Part shown: positions 1 through 6,828 of the stretch, in pieces
How positions within the stretch are numbered: the first letter of the stretch is position 1
How the letters are laid out: each line of letters opens with the position of its first letter
NCBI GenBank assembly: GCA_021156265.1
Contig: JAJNBR010000031.1
Span: 1-16,477, forward strand
DNA from: Flavipsychrobacter sp.
Lineage (GTDB): Bacteria; Bacteroidota; Bacteroidia; Chitinophagales; Chitinophagaceae
Reading direction: 5' to 3'
Length of the DNA: 16,477 nt
Position numbers and translations under genes: made by a program
Notes under the pieces: model-generated
Databases searched by the model: none
Told to the model about the DNA's origin: nothing
Seen by the model: only the letters and a program-made list of their open reading frames with translations

Positions 1-321
1 GCTATTTAGCTATGGATATATATATGTCGTATTCAAGAAGTCCGTTTGCAAAAGGCGTTTTATTGCCATGTTCGAGATGCCTTTAGAACATCTTAGCAAC
101 CGGTACAGGTCATCCTGCGGAAGACCGCGTCAGTTGGGTGCCGGCGATTGAATTGAGCTGGCTTTTATCCATTTAAAAGAGCGCTGAGCGGCCAAGATTT
201 AACACTTATACGAAAATGCTGGTGGCTTTTGGGCCTGAATGAGTTACGCCGACGGGCCTTTAGTACTGTATGCTGACCAATATCACCGTCCGGCTGCTGG
301 CTTTTTGAGGCTTGGTTTCCG
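1..321. other. Window-edge stretch with no recognised gene
   Basis: No protein family could be recognised here on either strand. One plus frame is open from base 2 to a TGA ending at 145 (48 codons). It could be the tail of a gene starting outside the window, but its residues resemble nothing I know. A minus frame of about 38 codons covers roughly the same bases and is equally unconvincing. A 61-codon minus frame at 165-350 runs against the promoter-like element for the downstream gene and looks fortuitous. I searched for tRNA, tmRNA, RNase P and SRP RNA signatures and found none. Confidence 0.3.
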
Positions 322-329
322 TATCTTTG
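322..329 (+). promoter_or_regulatory. Bacteroidota -7 promoter element upstream of the desaturase
   Basis: TATCTTTG fits the Bacteroidota housekeeping -7 consensus TAnnTTTG and is followed by C, as is common. It lies about 57 bases before the desaturase start. No clean TTG sits at the expected -33 position; TGG at 298-300 is the nearest approximation. The call therefore rests on the -7 element and its position. Confidence 0.5.
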
Positions 330-385
330 CACCCGTTCCAACGGCGCCAATGCTGTTGGGCGATATTATCGATTAAATTATTTGA

Positions 386-1201
386 ATGGCGGTTCTTTTA
401 TTTTTCCTGGGACATCATTATTTCTCCCTGTTTTTCCAGACATTTTTCCAGCACCGCTATGCGGCACACGCTGCTTTCCGGATGAGCAAGGGATGGGAGC
501 GTTTCTTCTATGTCATTACCTGGATCATGCAAGGCAGCTCTTACCTGAGCCCCCGTGCGTATGCGTTGATGCACCGCCTGCACCACGCGTATGCCGACAC
601 GGATAAAGACCCGCATTCGCCCCTGTTTTCGAAAAACCTGATGGACATGATGATGAAAACCTGGCGTTATTATGCCGCGGTTTACGACGGATCAATGCCC
701 ATCGAAGAGAACTACAAGAAAAACGTTCCGGATTGGAAATTTATGGATAAGGTAGGCCATTCATGGGCCTCACGTATTTTCTGGGTGGGCGTTTATATAT
801 GGTTCTATGTAACCTTTGCTACCTCGCCATGGATGTACCTGCTGATACCTATCCATATGTTCATGAGCCCGGTGCATGGCGCTGTCATTAACTGGTATGC
901 ACATAAATACGGTTACGAGAACTTCGAAATGAAGAATACTTCGGAGAACCTGTTTCCTGTGGATCTGCTCATGCTGGGCGAAGGGTATCACAACAACCAC
1001 CACAAGCATGCTTCACGTGCTAACTTCGGATCGCGCTGGCACGAGATCGACCCGGTTTACCCGTTCATCCTCCTGTTCGACAAACTGCATATCATCAGGC
1101 TCAACAAGTCTATGCCAGATGCCATTATGGGCGTGAACCGGCTGGAGCGCGATGCGGAGACCTTTGCCGCTGAGAAGAAAGATAAAGATATGGTGGCTTA
1201 A
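386..1201 (+). CDS. Membrane fatty-acid (acyl-CoA type) desaturase
   Basis: This is a 271-residue membrane di-iron desaturase that would insert a double bond into acyl chains in the inner membrane. The three histidine boxes are visible: HRYAAH (His23, His28), HRLHH (His63, His66, His67) and YHNNHH (His202, His205, His206). Additional metal-ligand candidates are His164 and His173 in the HGAVINWYAHKYG stretch. Hydrophobic segments lie at about 2-20, 41-50 and 131-160. An in-frame TGA directly precedes the ATG, so this is the earliest possible ATG. No Shine-Dalgarno sequence is seen, which is normal for this phylum. Length and box spacing match Bacteroidota members of PF00487. The gene stands alone between a promoter-like element at 322 and a strong hairpin at 1223. 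Substrate and the position of the double bond (delta-9 is the usual expectation) cannot be read from the sequence. Confidence 0.93.
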   Translation: MAVLLFFLGHHYFSLFFQTFFQHRYAAHAAFRMSKGWERFFYVITWIMQGSSYLSPRAYALMHRLHHAYADTDKDPHSPLFSKNLMDMMMKTWRYYAAVYDGSMPIEENYKKNVPDWKFMDKVGHSWASRIFWVGVYIWFYVTFATSPWMYLLIPIHMFMSPVHGAVINWYAHKYGYENFEMKNTSENLFPVDLLMLGEGYHNNHHKHASRANFGSRWHEIDPVYPFILLFDKLHIIRLNKSMPDAIMGVNRLERDAETFAAEKKDKDMVA

Positions 1202-1222
1202 TAGCCACTAAGGATAAAGGTT

Positions 1223-1254
1223 AAACGGCAGCTGTTTTACAGCTGCCGTTTTTC
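1223..1254. terminator. Rho-independent terminator shared by convergent genes
   Basis: A perfect 12-bp stem (1223-1234 with 1240-1251) encloses a five-base loop. On the plus strand it runs into TTTTT, which makes it the desaturase terminator. On the minus strand the stem encodes the last residues of the regulator gene, and that gene's stop codon (1237-1239) lies in the loop. The hairpin may therefore also end minus-strand transcripts, though the T-tract is weaker on that side. Confidence 0.85.
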
Positions 1255-1539
1255 GTCAGGTTCTATATATCCTTTCAGCGCATTTACATAGGCCTCAAAA
1301 GCCTGTATCCCTTTTTTGCTGATCTTGCAGGTGGTAAGCGGGTAATTGTTACGAAACGATTTGTTTACCTCCAGGTACCCTGCTTGTTTCAGTTTTTCCA
1401 GCTGCGCGCTAAGATTGCCGGCTGTTGCGCCTGTCTTATCCTTCAGGTATTTAAATTCTGCTTCATCGAGCGAAACAAGCAACGATATAATGGCCAGCCT
1501 GAGCTGTGAGTGCAGTAACGGGTCGAGTTCTTTAAACAT
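1237..1539 (-). CDS. Small winged-helix transcriptional regulator (HTH_34-like)
   Basis: This 100-residue protein is almost entirely one winged helix-turn-helix domain, resembling the MarR/PadR-like HTH_34 family (PF13601). The N-terminal helix holds DPLLHSQLRLAII. The helix-turn-helix follows at about 27-52 (AEFKYLKDKTGATAGNLSAQ), then LEKLKQAGYLEV and a wing around NKSFRNNYPLTTCKIS. A C-terminal helix at about 76-90 would serve for dimerisation. No ligand domain is present. It overlaps the upstream membrane-protein gene by 8 bases. GGAGG lies inside the end of that gene, only two bases from the ATG, so translation is probably coupled. Families of this kind are often paired with small membrane proteins in Bacteroidota. 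It probably controls its own operon (inference); the physiological signal is unknown. Confidence 0.8.
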   Translation of the reverse strand: MFKELDPLLHSQLRLAIISLLVSLDEAEFKYLKDKTGATAGNLSAQLEKLKQAGYLEVNKSFRNNYPLTTCKISKKGIQAFEAYVNALKGYIEPDEKRQL

Positions 1540-2110
1540 TTCCTCCGGCTAGCTGGCTTGTTTTATAACGTGCGTTCAGTATGTACCCCGGGATAATATA
1601 ACCCAGGATAACGGCCGCGGCCAAAAGCAGCAACTGCTCTTCGAAGCCGACAAAGAAAGCTGCAAGCGCACAGCACCAGCAGGCTATGGCCCCGTAAGTA
1701 AGCGCTTTGGCTTCCAGCGCGGCGCCTGAAATAAAAAGGCCTATAGCGTACAGTATCATTACGAAAGGGTAGGTGTTCAATTCCAGTTTAGCCATCATGA
1801 ACAGGGTGATGGCCAGCGAGATGCCAAAAGCCGCCCATGTGCGACCTAATATGCGCCCCACATGGGTTTTTGTGGTTTGCCTGTTCCGGTCGCGGTAGGC
1901 CATAATTATTTGCCCGATTGCGCCCACTATCATCAGCGACCAGGGAACAGAGTTGTACTCGCTATTCATTTGCAGGAGAATGTATTGACTGATGGCAGCA
2001 ATACAAACCAGCCATCCCCAAAGCAGGTAGATGCTACCGTTATGGTTAAACTCCCGCCGGGCTGTCGCGATCATTTCAGATATCAGGTCGAGTTGCTTTT
2101 GGTTATCCAT
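1532..2110 (-). CDS. Six-helix membrane protein of unknown function, paired with a regulator
   Basis: This 192-residue protein has an amphipathic N-terminus of about 25 residues and then about six hydrophobic segments: 27-47, 55-72, 90-107, 112-131, 136-155 and 158-178. It ends in a short polar tail. Connecting loops are short, and the longest, near 73-88, is rich in Arg, Thr and Gln, so it is probably cytoplasmic. I see no enzymatic motif. It is the first gene of a two-gene operon with the winged-helix regulator, and a near-perfect promoter lies just upstream. Two similar Gly/Trp-rich helices near the N-terminus are typical of uncharacterised Bacteroidota membrane proteins encoded beside such regulators (family knowledge, not tested here). 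It may be the target or sensor partner of the regulator; no function is assigned. Confidence 0.75.
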   Translation of the reverse strand: MDNQKQLDLISEMIATARREFNHNGSIYLLWGWLVCIAAISQYILLQMNSEYNSVPWSLMIVGAIGQIIMAYRDRNRQTTKTHVGRILGRTWAAFGISLAITLFMMAKLELNTYPFVMILYAIGLFISGAALEAKALTYGAIACWCCALAAFFVGFEEQLLLLAAAVILGYIIPGYILNARYKTSQLAGGNV

Positions 2111-2133
2111 AGTTGAAATTATGTTTATGAGTG

Positions 2134-2165
2134 CAAACGTAAACTAGTTTATGTTTTAAACCAAA
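2134..2165 (-). promoter_or_regulatory. Bacteroidota-type promoter for the membrane protein/regulator operon
   Basis: On the minus strand the -7 element TACGTTTG occupies 2141 to 2134. A TTTG -33 element (2165-2162) lies 20 bases upstream of it, which is the consensus spacing. Transcription would begin near 2127, giving a leader of roughly 17 bases before the ATG at 2110. Confidence 0.7.
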
Positions 2166-2273
2166 TATTTTTGTCAAATTTCCTGATTCTGAAAAAGCCG
2201 GAAGATTTTATTTCAGAATATTGTTAACTTAGATAGGCAGTTTTTTAAATAATCGCTGCAGGGATATAAAAAT

Positions 2274-2459
2274 ATGTTGCGAAGCATATCACAGAAAAGA
2301 AAGATCAACCACATACGCCGCCTGCTGGTCAACATGGCTATAGGCGCCGCTGTGGGATTTGTTATTCGCTGGACGAGAGGAGTTGAAATAGCACCTATGT
2401 TGTGCGCACTTACCTGTGGCGCAGCGGTGCTGCTGAAGGTCAATAAGGAGGACCATTAG
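2274..2459 (+). CDS. Small two-helix membrane protein
   Basis: This predicted 61-residue protein has a basic N-terminus (residues 8-16, several Lys/Arg) and two hydrophobic helices, at about 17-33 and 38-55. A short basic/acidic tail follows. The pattern is that of a real small inner-membrane protein with the N-terminus inside. The opposite-strand frame across the same bases (2213-2443) has no such organisation. No Shine-Dalgarno sequence or TAnnTTTG element was found upstream; GCAGGG ends about 9 bases before the ATG but is a poor match. It stands alone, 120 bases before gldF, and has no recognised family. It could still be a chance reading frame. Confidence 0.5.
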   Translation: MLRSISQKRKINHIRRLLVNMAIGAAVGFVIRWTRGVEIAPMLCALTCGAAVLLKVNKEDH

Positions 2460-2542
2460 CAGTATTTCAATTTACATTATACAAGTTCCTCTCCCCAAAG
2501 GTTTAACACATTATCATGACAGGTAAACCGCTGTCTATTTGC

Positions 2543-2550
2543 TATATTTG
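2543..2550 (+). promoter_or_regulatory. Bacteroidota -7 promoter element of the gldF operon
   Basis: TATATTTG followed by C matches TAnnTTTG and lies 30 bases before the gldF ATG. No TTG appears at the expected -33 position (near 2520). Just upstream, GGTTTA (2500-2505) and TAAACC (2524-2529) form a 6-bp inverted repeat that spans the missing -33 region. This could be an operator used with an activator, or chance. Confidence 0.55.
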
Positions 2551-2579
2551 CCCACCTTAAAAAAAGAGAACGGCAAATA

Positions 2580-3329
2580 ATGCGCAGTGTTTTCATCAAA
2601 GAGATAAATTCCTTTTTCAGTTCAATAGTAGGTTACGTAGCAGTACTTGTGTTCCTCGTAGCCTGTGGCCTGTTTCTTTGGGTCATCCCCGACTCAAGCA
2701 TACTGGAATATGGCTATGCCAACATGGACAGGTTTTTTGAACTGGCGCCCTGGTTTTTAATGCTGCTGATACCGGCCATCACCATGCGTTCCTTTGCCGA
2801 TGAATTTCGCAGTGGCACTATCGAATGGTTGTCGACGAAGCCGCTTAGCAGTATGGATATCATCCTGGGCAAATATTTTGCCTCGCTGGCGCTGGTGGCC
2901 TTTGCTATTCTGCCTACCATTGTCTATGCCTATACCATCGATAACCTGTCGCTGATCGAGAACAACATCGATACAGGTGGCATCATCGGATCTTATATCG
3001 GCTTGTTCTTCCTGGCTGCCGGTTTTACGGCTATTGGTATTTTTTGTTCCTCGCTTACCAATAACCAGATCGTTGGCTTTTTGACCGGCCTTTTTGCCTG
3101 TTATTTGTTGTACAGTGGTTTCGAGGCTTTAAGTAAGGTGCCTTCCTTTGCGCAGGGTATTGACTATTACCTGAGTATGATCGGTATGTCCTTCCACTAT
3201 ACATCTATTAGTCGTGGTCTTATAGACAGCAGGGATGTTATTTACTTCCTGTCGGTTATAGTATTGTTTGTTTCTCTTACCCGCCTGTCACTGAATCGCC
3301 GTACATGGGATACGGCAACGCAAGATTGA
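2580..3329 (+). CDS. gldF: GldF, gliding-associated ABC transporter permease
   Basis: This 249-residue polytopic permease matches GldF of the Bacteroidota gliding/envelope ABC transporter. The N-terminal stretch KEINSFFSSIVGYV is characteristic of the family. Next come LFLWVIPDSSILEYGYANMD (31-50) and the loop ITMRSFADEFRSGTIEWLST (67-86), which is the conserved coupling region of ABC2-type permeases. Six hydrophobic segments lie at about 17-36, 55-70, 99-118, 133-155, 160-178 and 218-236, and IIGSYIGLFFL and SSLTNNQIVGF are recognisable. It is the first gene of a three-gene run, ending nine bases before the gldG ATG. In Flavobacterium the ATPase GldA completes the complex; it is absent here and must be encoded elsewhere. 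Gliding itself should not be inferred, since gldFG also occurs in non-gliders. Confidence 0.92.
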   Translation: MRSVFIKEINSFFSSIVGYVAVLVFLVACGLFLWVIPDSSILEYGYANMDRFFELAPWFLMLLIPAITMRSFADEFRSGTIEWLSTKPLSSMDIILGKYFASLALVAFAILPTIVYAYTIDNLSLIENNIDTGGIIGSYIGLFFLAAGFTAIGIFCSSLTNNQIVGFLTGLFACYLLYSGFEALSKVPSFAQGIDYYLSMIGMSFHYTSISRGLIDSRDVIYFLSVIVLFVSLTRLSLNRRTWDTATQD

Positions 3330-3338
3330 TAATTGTTC

Positions 3339-5087
3339 ATGGCAACTAACACACAACCTAAAAGAAAGAATCAGCAACGGCAGGCAGTGCTGCGATTGGT
3401 CATACTGGCAGTCATACTTGTGTTTGTCAATATGCTGGCCGCACGGTTTCACTACGGGTTAGATCTTACCCGCGAGAAGCGCTTCACTTTGTCGCCGGCT
3501 ACCAAACAGCTGTTGCGCAACATGGACGATGTTGCAGTCATCAACGTTTATCTCAAAGGAAGTTTTCCCGCAGGGTTTCAACGCCTGGCTGAAGCAACCA
3601 GGGAGCGTCTGCAGTCATTCCGCGAATATGCCGGGGCTAATATAGTTTTCCGTTTTATAGACCCTGTTGAGAATAAATCTGAAGAGGAAAAGAACGCCAT
3701 CTACCAGCAGCTGATGTCGAAAGGCATAATGCCTGTAGAGCTGACTGTAAAGGATGTAGAAGATGGAAGCTCGCAAAAAGTGATCTTCCCTTATGCCCTG
3801 GTACAATACAACAACAGGGAAATGGCGATACGTCTCCTCGATAATAAGATCGGGCTCAATGCGCTGGAGATACTCAATTACTCGGAGTCCATGCTGGAGT
3901 ACAAGTTTGCCAGCGCCATCAATAAACTGACCGCACCTGCCAAGCCCGAGATCGCCTACATCATGGGTCATGGCGAATCACTTGGCATTCATACATACGA
4001 TCTGCTGAGCACACTGGCGGGCACATACAGGATAGATACCGTTGACCTGGTGAACAGCCTCTATATCTCTCCCATCTATAAGGCTATTATCATTAACAAG
4101 CCAACGCAGGCCATTGATGACCGTGATAAGTATAAGATAGACCAGTATGTAATGGGCGGAGGCCGGGTACTGTGGGCCGTCGAGTCGCTGAATGCAACTA
4201 TGGACAGCATGCAGATTCGCCCCGGCGACAAGACAGCGCCGGAGTTCGTTGCAATGGATTATGGACTTAATCTCGACGACCAGTTATTCAAATACGGTGT
4301 AAGGATCAATCCTACGCTGATAGAGGATATGCAGTGCCTGGAGATACCGGTGACGGTAGGCATGGTCAACAATAATCCGCAGATAGAACTGCGTCCCTGG
4401 GTGTATTTCCCGTTATTCACGCCGGAATCACGACACCCGATCGTCAATAATATGGGCGAGGTATTCGGCAGGTTTGTGAGCAGTATCGATACTATTGCCA
4501 ACCCGGAGATCAAAAAGACCATCCTATTGACGTCTTCAAAATACAGTCGTATATCAGCGGCACCTGCGCGTATCAGTCTTGCTATGATGCAGTATGCCCC
4601 GCGGCCGGAGATGTTCAGGCAGCCATCGCAGCCTGTGGCTGTATTGCTGGAAGGCAAATTTAAATCTGTGTTCGAGAACCAGCTCACGCCAAAATTCCTG
4701 TCGGTACTCCGCGATTCGCTGAAGCGTCCGTTTAAACCGGTAGCTGACAGCGCCGGCAAGATGATCGTGATCGCAGATGGCGACATGCTGCTGAATGATT
4801 ATACCGAGTCTATGGGACCAATGGAAATGGGTTACTGGCGGTTTACAAAAAGTTTGTTCTCCAACAAGGCCTTTATCCTTAACTGCCTGGAGTACCTCAC
4901 CGACAATGCTGGTTTGCTCGAAGCCCGCTCTAAGGACACCCGTCTTCGATTGTTGGATGGTGGCCGCATGAAGGACGAGAAAAATAAATGGCAGGTATTG
5001 AACATTGGCCTGCCGATAGCGCTGGTATTGATATTTGCTTCGGCTTACCTGTTTTTCAGGAAACGCCGCTACGAAAAGAAAGCTTAG
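3339..5087 (+). CDS. gldG: GldG, gliding-associated ABC transporter substrate-binding-like subunit
   Basis: This is the 582-residue partner of GldF. A basic tail (KRKNQQRQ) is followed by a membrane anchor at about 16-35. The motif YGLDLTREKRFTLSPATKQL opens a large periplasmic region of the ABC_transp_aux / GldG type (PF09822) that includes an IAYIMGHGES stretch near 205-214. A second helix lies near the C-terminus at about 553-573, followed by the basic end FRKRRYEKKA. The frame is also open from a TTG at 3333, but the ATG at 3339 was preferred because it gives MATN followed by a positive tail. Spacing to gldF is 9 bases and to the next gene 13 bases, so the three are probably cotranscribed. 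GldG is required with GldA and GldF for gliding in F. johnsoniae; its molecular substrate is unresolved. Confidence 0.9.
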   Translation: MATNTQPKRKNQQRQAVLRLVILAVILVFVNMLAARFHYGLDLTREKRFTLSPATKQLLRNMDDVAVINVYLKGSFPAGFQRLAEATRERLQSFREYAGANIVFRFIDPVENKSEEEKNAIYQQLMSKGIMPVELTVKDVEDGSSQKVIFPYALVQYNNREMAIRLLDNKIGLNALEILNYSESMLEYKFASAINKLTAPAKPEIAYIMGHGESLGIHTYDLLSTLAGTYRIDTVDLVNSLYISPIYKAIIINKPTQAIDDRDKYKIDQYVMGGGRVLWAVESLNATMDSMQIRPGDKTAPEFVAMDYGLNLDDQLFKYGVRINPTLIEDMQCLEIPVTVGMVNNNPQIELRPWVYFPLFTPESRHPIVNNMGEVFGRFVSSIDTIANPEIKKTILLTSSKYSRISAAPARISLAMMQYAPRPEMFRQPSQPVAVLLEGKFKSVFENQLTPKFLSVLRDSLKRPFKPVADSAGKMIVIADGDMLLNDYTESMGPMEMGYWRFTKSLFSNKAFILNCLEYLTDNAGLLEARSKDTRLRLLDGGRMKDEKNKWQVLNIGLPIALVLIFASAYLFFRKRRYEKKA

Positions 5088-5100
5088 AACTAACTAGAAA

Positions 5101-6180
5101 ATGAACAAGACTATAGTATATATCGTGCTGCTGGTGGTGCTGGGTGTAGGGGTGTGGTATTTCCTTTTCAGCGATAAAAATGTGTTTGGTGTAAATGAAG
5201 CGGCCTTCACCGTGAAGGATACCGCAACTATTCATCGCATTTACCTGGCCGATAAAACCGGCAATGCAGTAACACTTGAACGAACCGAAAAGGGTTGGAT
5301 GGTAGACAATCAATACCCCATAATGCAGGGACCATTGACTACGCTGATGAAAACAATGGCTACGCAGGAAGCCATGTACCCCGTGCCGGAGAATATGCAC
5401 AACACAGTGGTGAGGAATATGGCAGCTAAGGCCATCAAAGTGGAGTTGTACAACGGCAAAGACAAGCACATGCAGACCTTCTACGTAGGGGGGCAGGTTG
5501 GTGATAATTCAGGAAGCTATATGCTGATGGAAGGCGCTTCAAAACCTTACGTGGTGCAAATACCGGGATTTGAGGGCTACCTGACCCCGCGATACAGTAC
5601 CAAACTTGATGACTGGCGCAGCCGCTCAGTATTCAACGTACCGGCAGGCAACCTGCAATCTGTTTCGATCACTTACCCGGAGCTCCCGTTGAATAATTTT
5701 GTGTTTGCGAGCAATGCGCAGGGTAAATTTGATGTACAGATCGCCCCTGAGCTGTCTGCGGGTAAAGCGCTTAACCAGCGTCGTGCTGAAGCCTACTCAA
5801 AATATTTCGAGAACATCAACCTGGAGGGGTACCTGAATGGCGTACCCGGTATAGATACGGTACTTGCGCAGGCACCAAAGCGAAGCGTTATAGAACTCGT
5901 AGCAAAAGATGGCTGGAAACAACGTGTAGACATTTTTTGGAAGCCGCTTAACAGGCGAAGCAAGAACCTCGATGTGGTTGACCCGGATACACGGGAAGGC
6001 TTCGACGCCGACAGGTTCTATGCAGTACTTAACAACAATAAAGACACTGCTATTATTCAGCGCGCAACGTTTGATAAACTCCTGAGAAGAGCTTTCGAGT
6101 TTTACGAGGAGGATCAGCAACCGGCGACAAATCCTGATACATCACTGATCAGTAATTCTATTCGTATCCCCAATAACTGA
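5101..6180 (+). CDS. DUF4340-type membrane-anchored periplasmic protein
   Basis: This 359-residue protein has a single N-terminal membrane anchor (about 4-23) and an otherwise soluble, probably periplasmic body. It begins with segments such as IHRIYLADKTGNAVTLERTE and GWMVDNQYPI, which are typical of DUF4340 (PF14238) beta-rich repeats. The C-terminal tail after residue 340 is Pro/Asn/Ser-rich and probably flexible. It is the third gene of the gldF-gldG run, 13 bases after gldG. DUF4340 proteins commonly follow ABC_transp_aux genes in bacteria, so an accessory role with the GldFG complex is the natural inference. No catalytic motif is apparent. Its stop is only five bases from the convergent stop of the next gene, with no visible terminator between them. 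Confidence 0.8.
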   Translation: MNKTIVYIVLLVVLGVGVWYFLFSDKNVFGVNEAAFTVKDTATIHRIYLADKTGNAVTLERTEKGWMVDNQYPIMQGPLTTLMKTMATQEAMYPVPENMHNTVVRNMAAKAIKVELYNGKDKHMQTFYVGGQVGDNSGSYMLMEGASKPYVVQIPGFEGYLTPRYSTKLDDWRSRSVFNVPAGNLQSVSITYPELPLNNFVFASNAQGKFDVQIAPELSAGKALNQRRAEAYSKYFENINLEGYLNGVPGIDTVLAQAPKRSVIELVAKDGWKQRVDIFWKPLNRRSKNLDVVDPDTREGFDADRFYAVLNNNKDTAIIQRATFDKLLRRAFEFYEEDQQPATNPDTSLISNSIRIPNN

Positions 6181-6185
6181 TCTGC

Positions 6186-6515
6186 CTAGGCTTCCAGCGT
6201 CATGTCCAGGTTAGATTTTTGCTGCAGGTAACTGCGCAGGTCTGTATATAGAACACTGTTGTCCGACTTGTAGCGGGCCAGCAGGATAACGTCATAATAA
6301 GGATAAGGACCACGTTCAGCGCATTCAGGCGTCAGCCCGCGTTCCATGTAGTCATGCGCAATCATCCATTTGTTGACGTCATCACCCGGCGCGATGGTTA
6401 CACACTCGATAATGCTGAAATCAGTAGGCTCGGTGGTCAAGGTATGCCCTACCAGGTGCTGGTAATTGGCGCAAAGGTCTTTAGCCTCCGCAAAGGTTAG
6501 TGATAAATCTCTCAT
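6186..6515 (-). CDS. Unrecognised 109-residue soluble protein
   Basis: I do not recognise this family. The predicted protein is acidic and soluble, without a signal peptide or membrane segment. It has a helical start (LTFAEAKDLCANYQHLVGHT), a beta-like middle (IIECVTIAPGDD) and a motif around NKWMIAHDYMERGLTPECAE. YPYYDVILLARYK follows, then a helical end (LYTDLRSYLQQKS). Three cysteines (15, 38 and 65) are spread without a metal-binding pattern. Coding character is good and the other frames are broken. It converges tail-to-tail with the DUF4340 gene with a five-base gap. Upstream is a long non-coding stretch with no clear minus-strand TAnnTTTG element close by, so its promoter may be distant. 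If so, the structured element at 6752-6892 could lie in its leader (inference). Confidence 0.7.
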   Translation of the reverse strand: MRDLSLTFAEAKDLCANYQHLVGHTLTTEPTDFSIIECVTIAPGDDVNKWMIAHDYMERGLTPECAERGPYPYYDVILLARYKSDNSVLYTDLRSYLQQKSNLDMTLEA

Positions 6516-6751
6516 ATCCGATAAATTTGGCCTCCAAACGGCTCGGGGGCGGCAGTATATGCAAGCTAAGGAATATTGCAGGGTTTGGCAGCATTGTGGA
6601 AAAATAAGGTTGCCAATTTTTATGATTAACTATAAGTAGTTGATTTGCTGTTGTTTAGGTTCGAGGCGTCCTGTTTCCCGACATCGTTTTTTTTGGATAA
6701 ATGCAAAATCCGTTGAATGGATTTATCAGATAATAAGACAGAAAAGGCAAG

Positions 6752-6828
6752 AAAAAAAAGGGCGCAGGTGAGTAGCATTGATCTCAAGGTACGGCCATGC
6801 ACCCCTCATCAGATACTACGCCTGCGCT
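6752..6828 (-). terminator. Possible minus-strand intrinsic terminator
   Basis: Read on the minus strand, GCGCAGG (6827-6821) pairs with CCTGCGC (6768-6762). GTAG/CTAC and TGAT/ATCA pairs lie inside it, and eight T follow at 6759-6752. This is the layout of an intrinsic terminator with an unusually long, branched hairpin. It would end any RNA transcribed leftward from the 6800-7000 region, about 240 bases before the 109-residue gene. The A-tract/GC-stem arrangement could instead be coincidental. Confidence 0.4.

Noticed and set aside
165..350. 61-codon minus-strand frame upstream of the desaturase
   Set aside because: It lies antisense to the leader and promoter-like element of the desaturase, has no recognisable domain and has a composition typical of a chance frame.
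2213..2443. 76-codon minus-strand frame opposite the small membrane protein
   Set aside because: The plus frame has a coherent basic-helix-helix organisation. The minus frame does not and has no promoter.
6660..6700. GGTTCGAGGCGTCC, resembling the T-arm of a tRNA
   Set aside because: The flanking bases do not form a five-pair T-stem, and no anticodon arm, D-arm or acceptor stem can be drawn on either side.
6690..6702. T8 run on the plus strand as a terminator
   Set aside because: The preceding bases form only a weak three-pair stem (GTC/GAC), and no plus-strand gene ends nearby; the DUF4340 gene ends more than 500 bases earlier.
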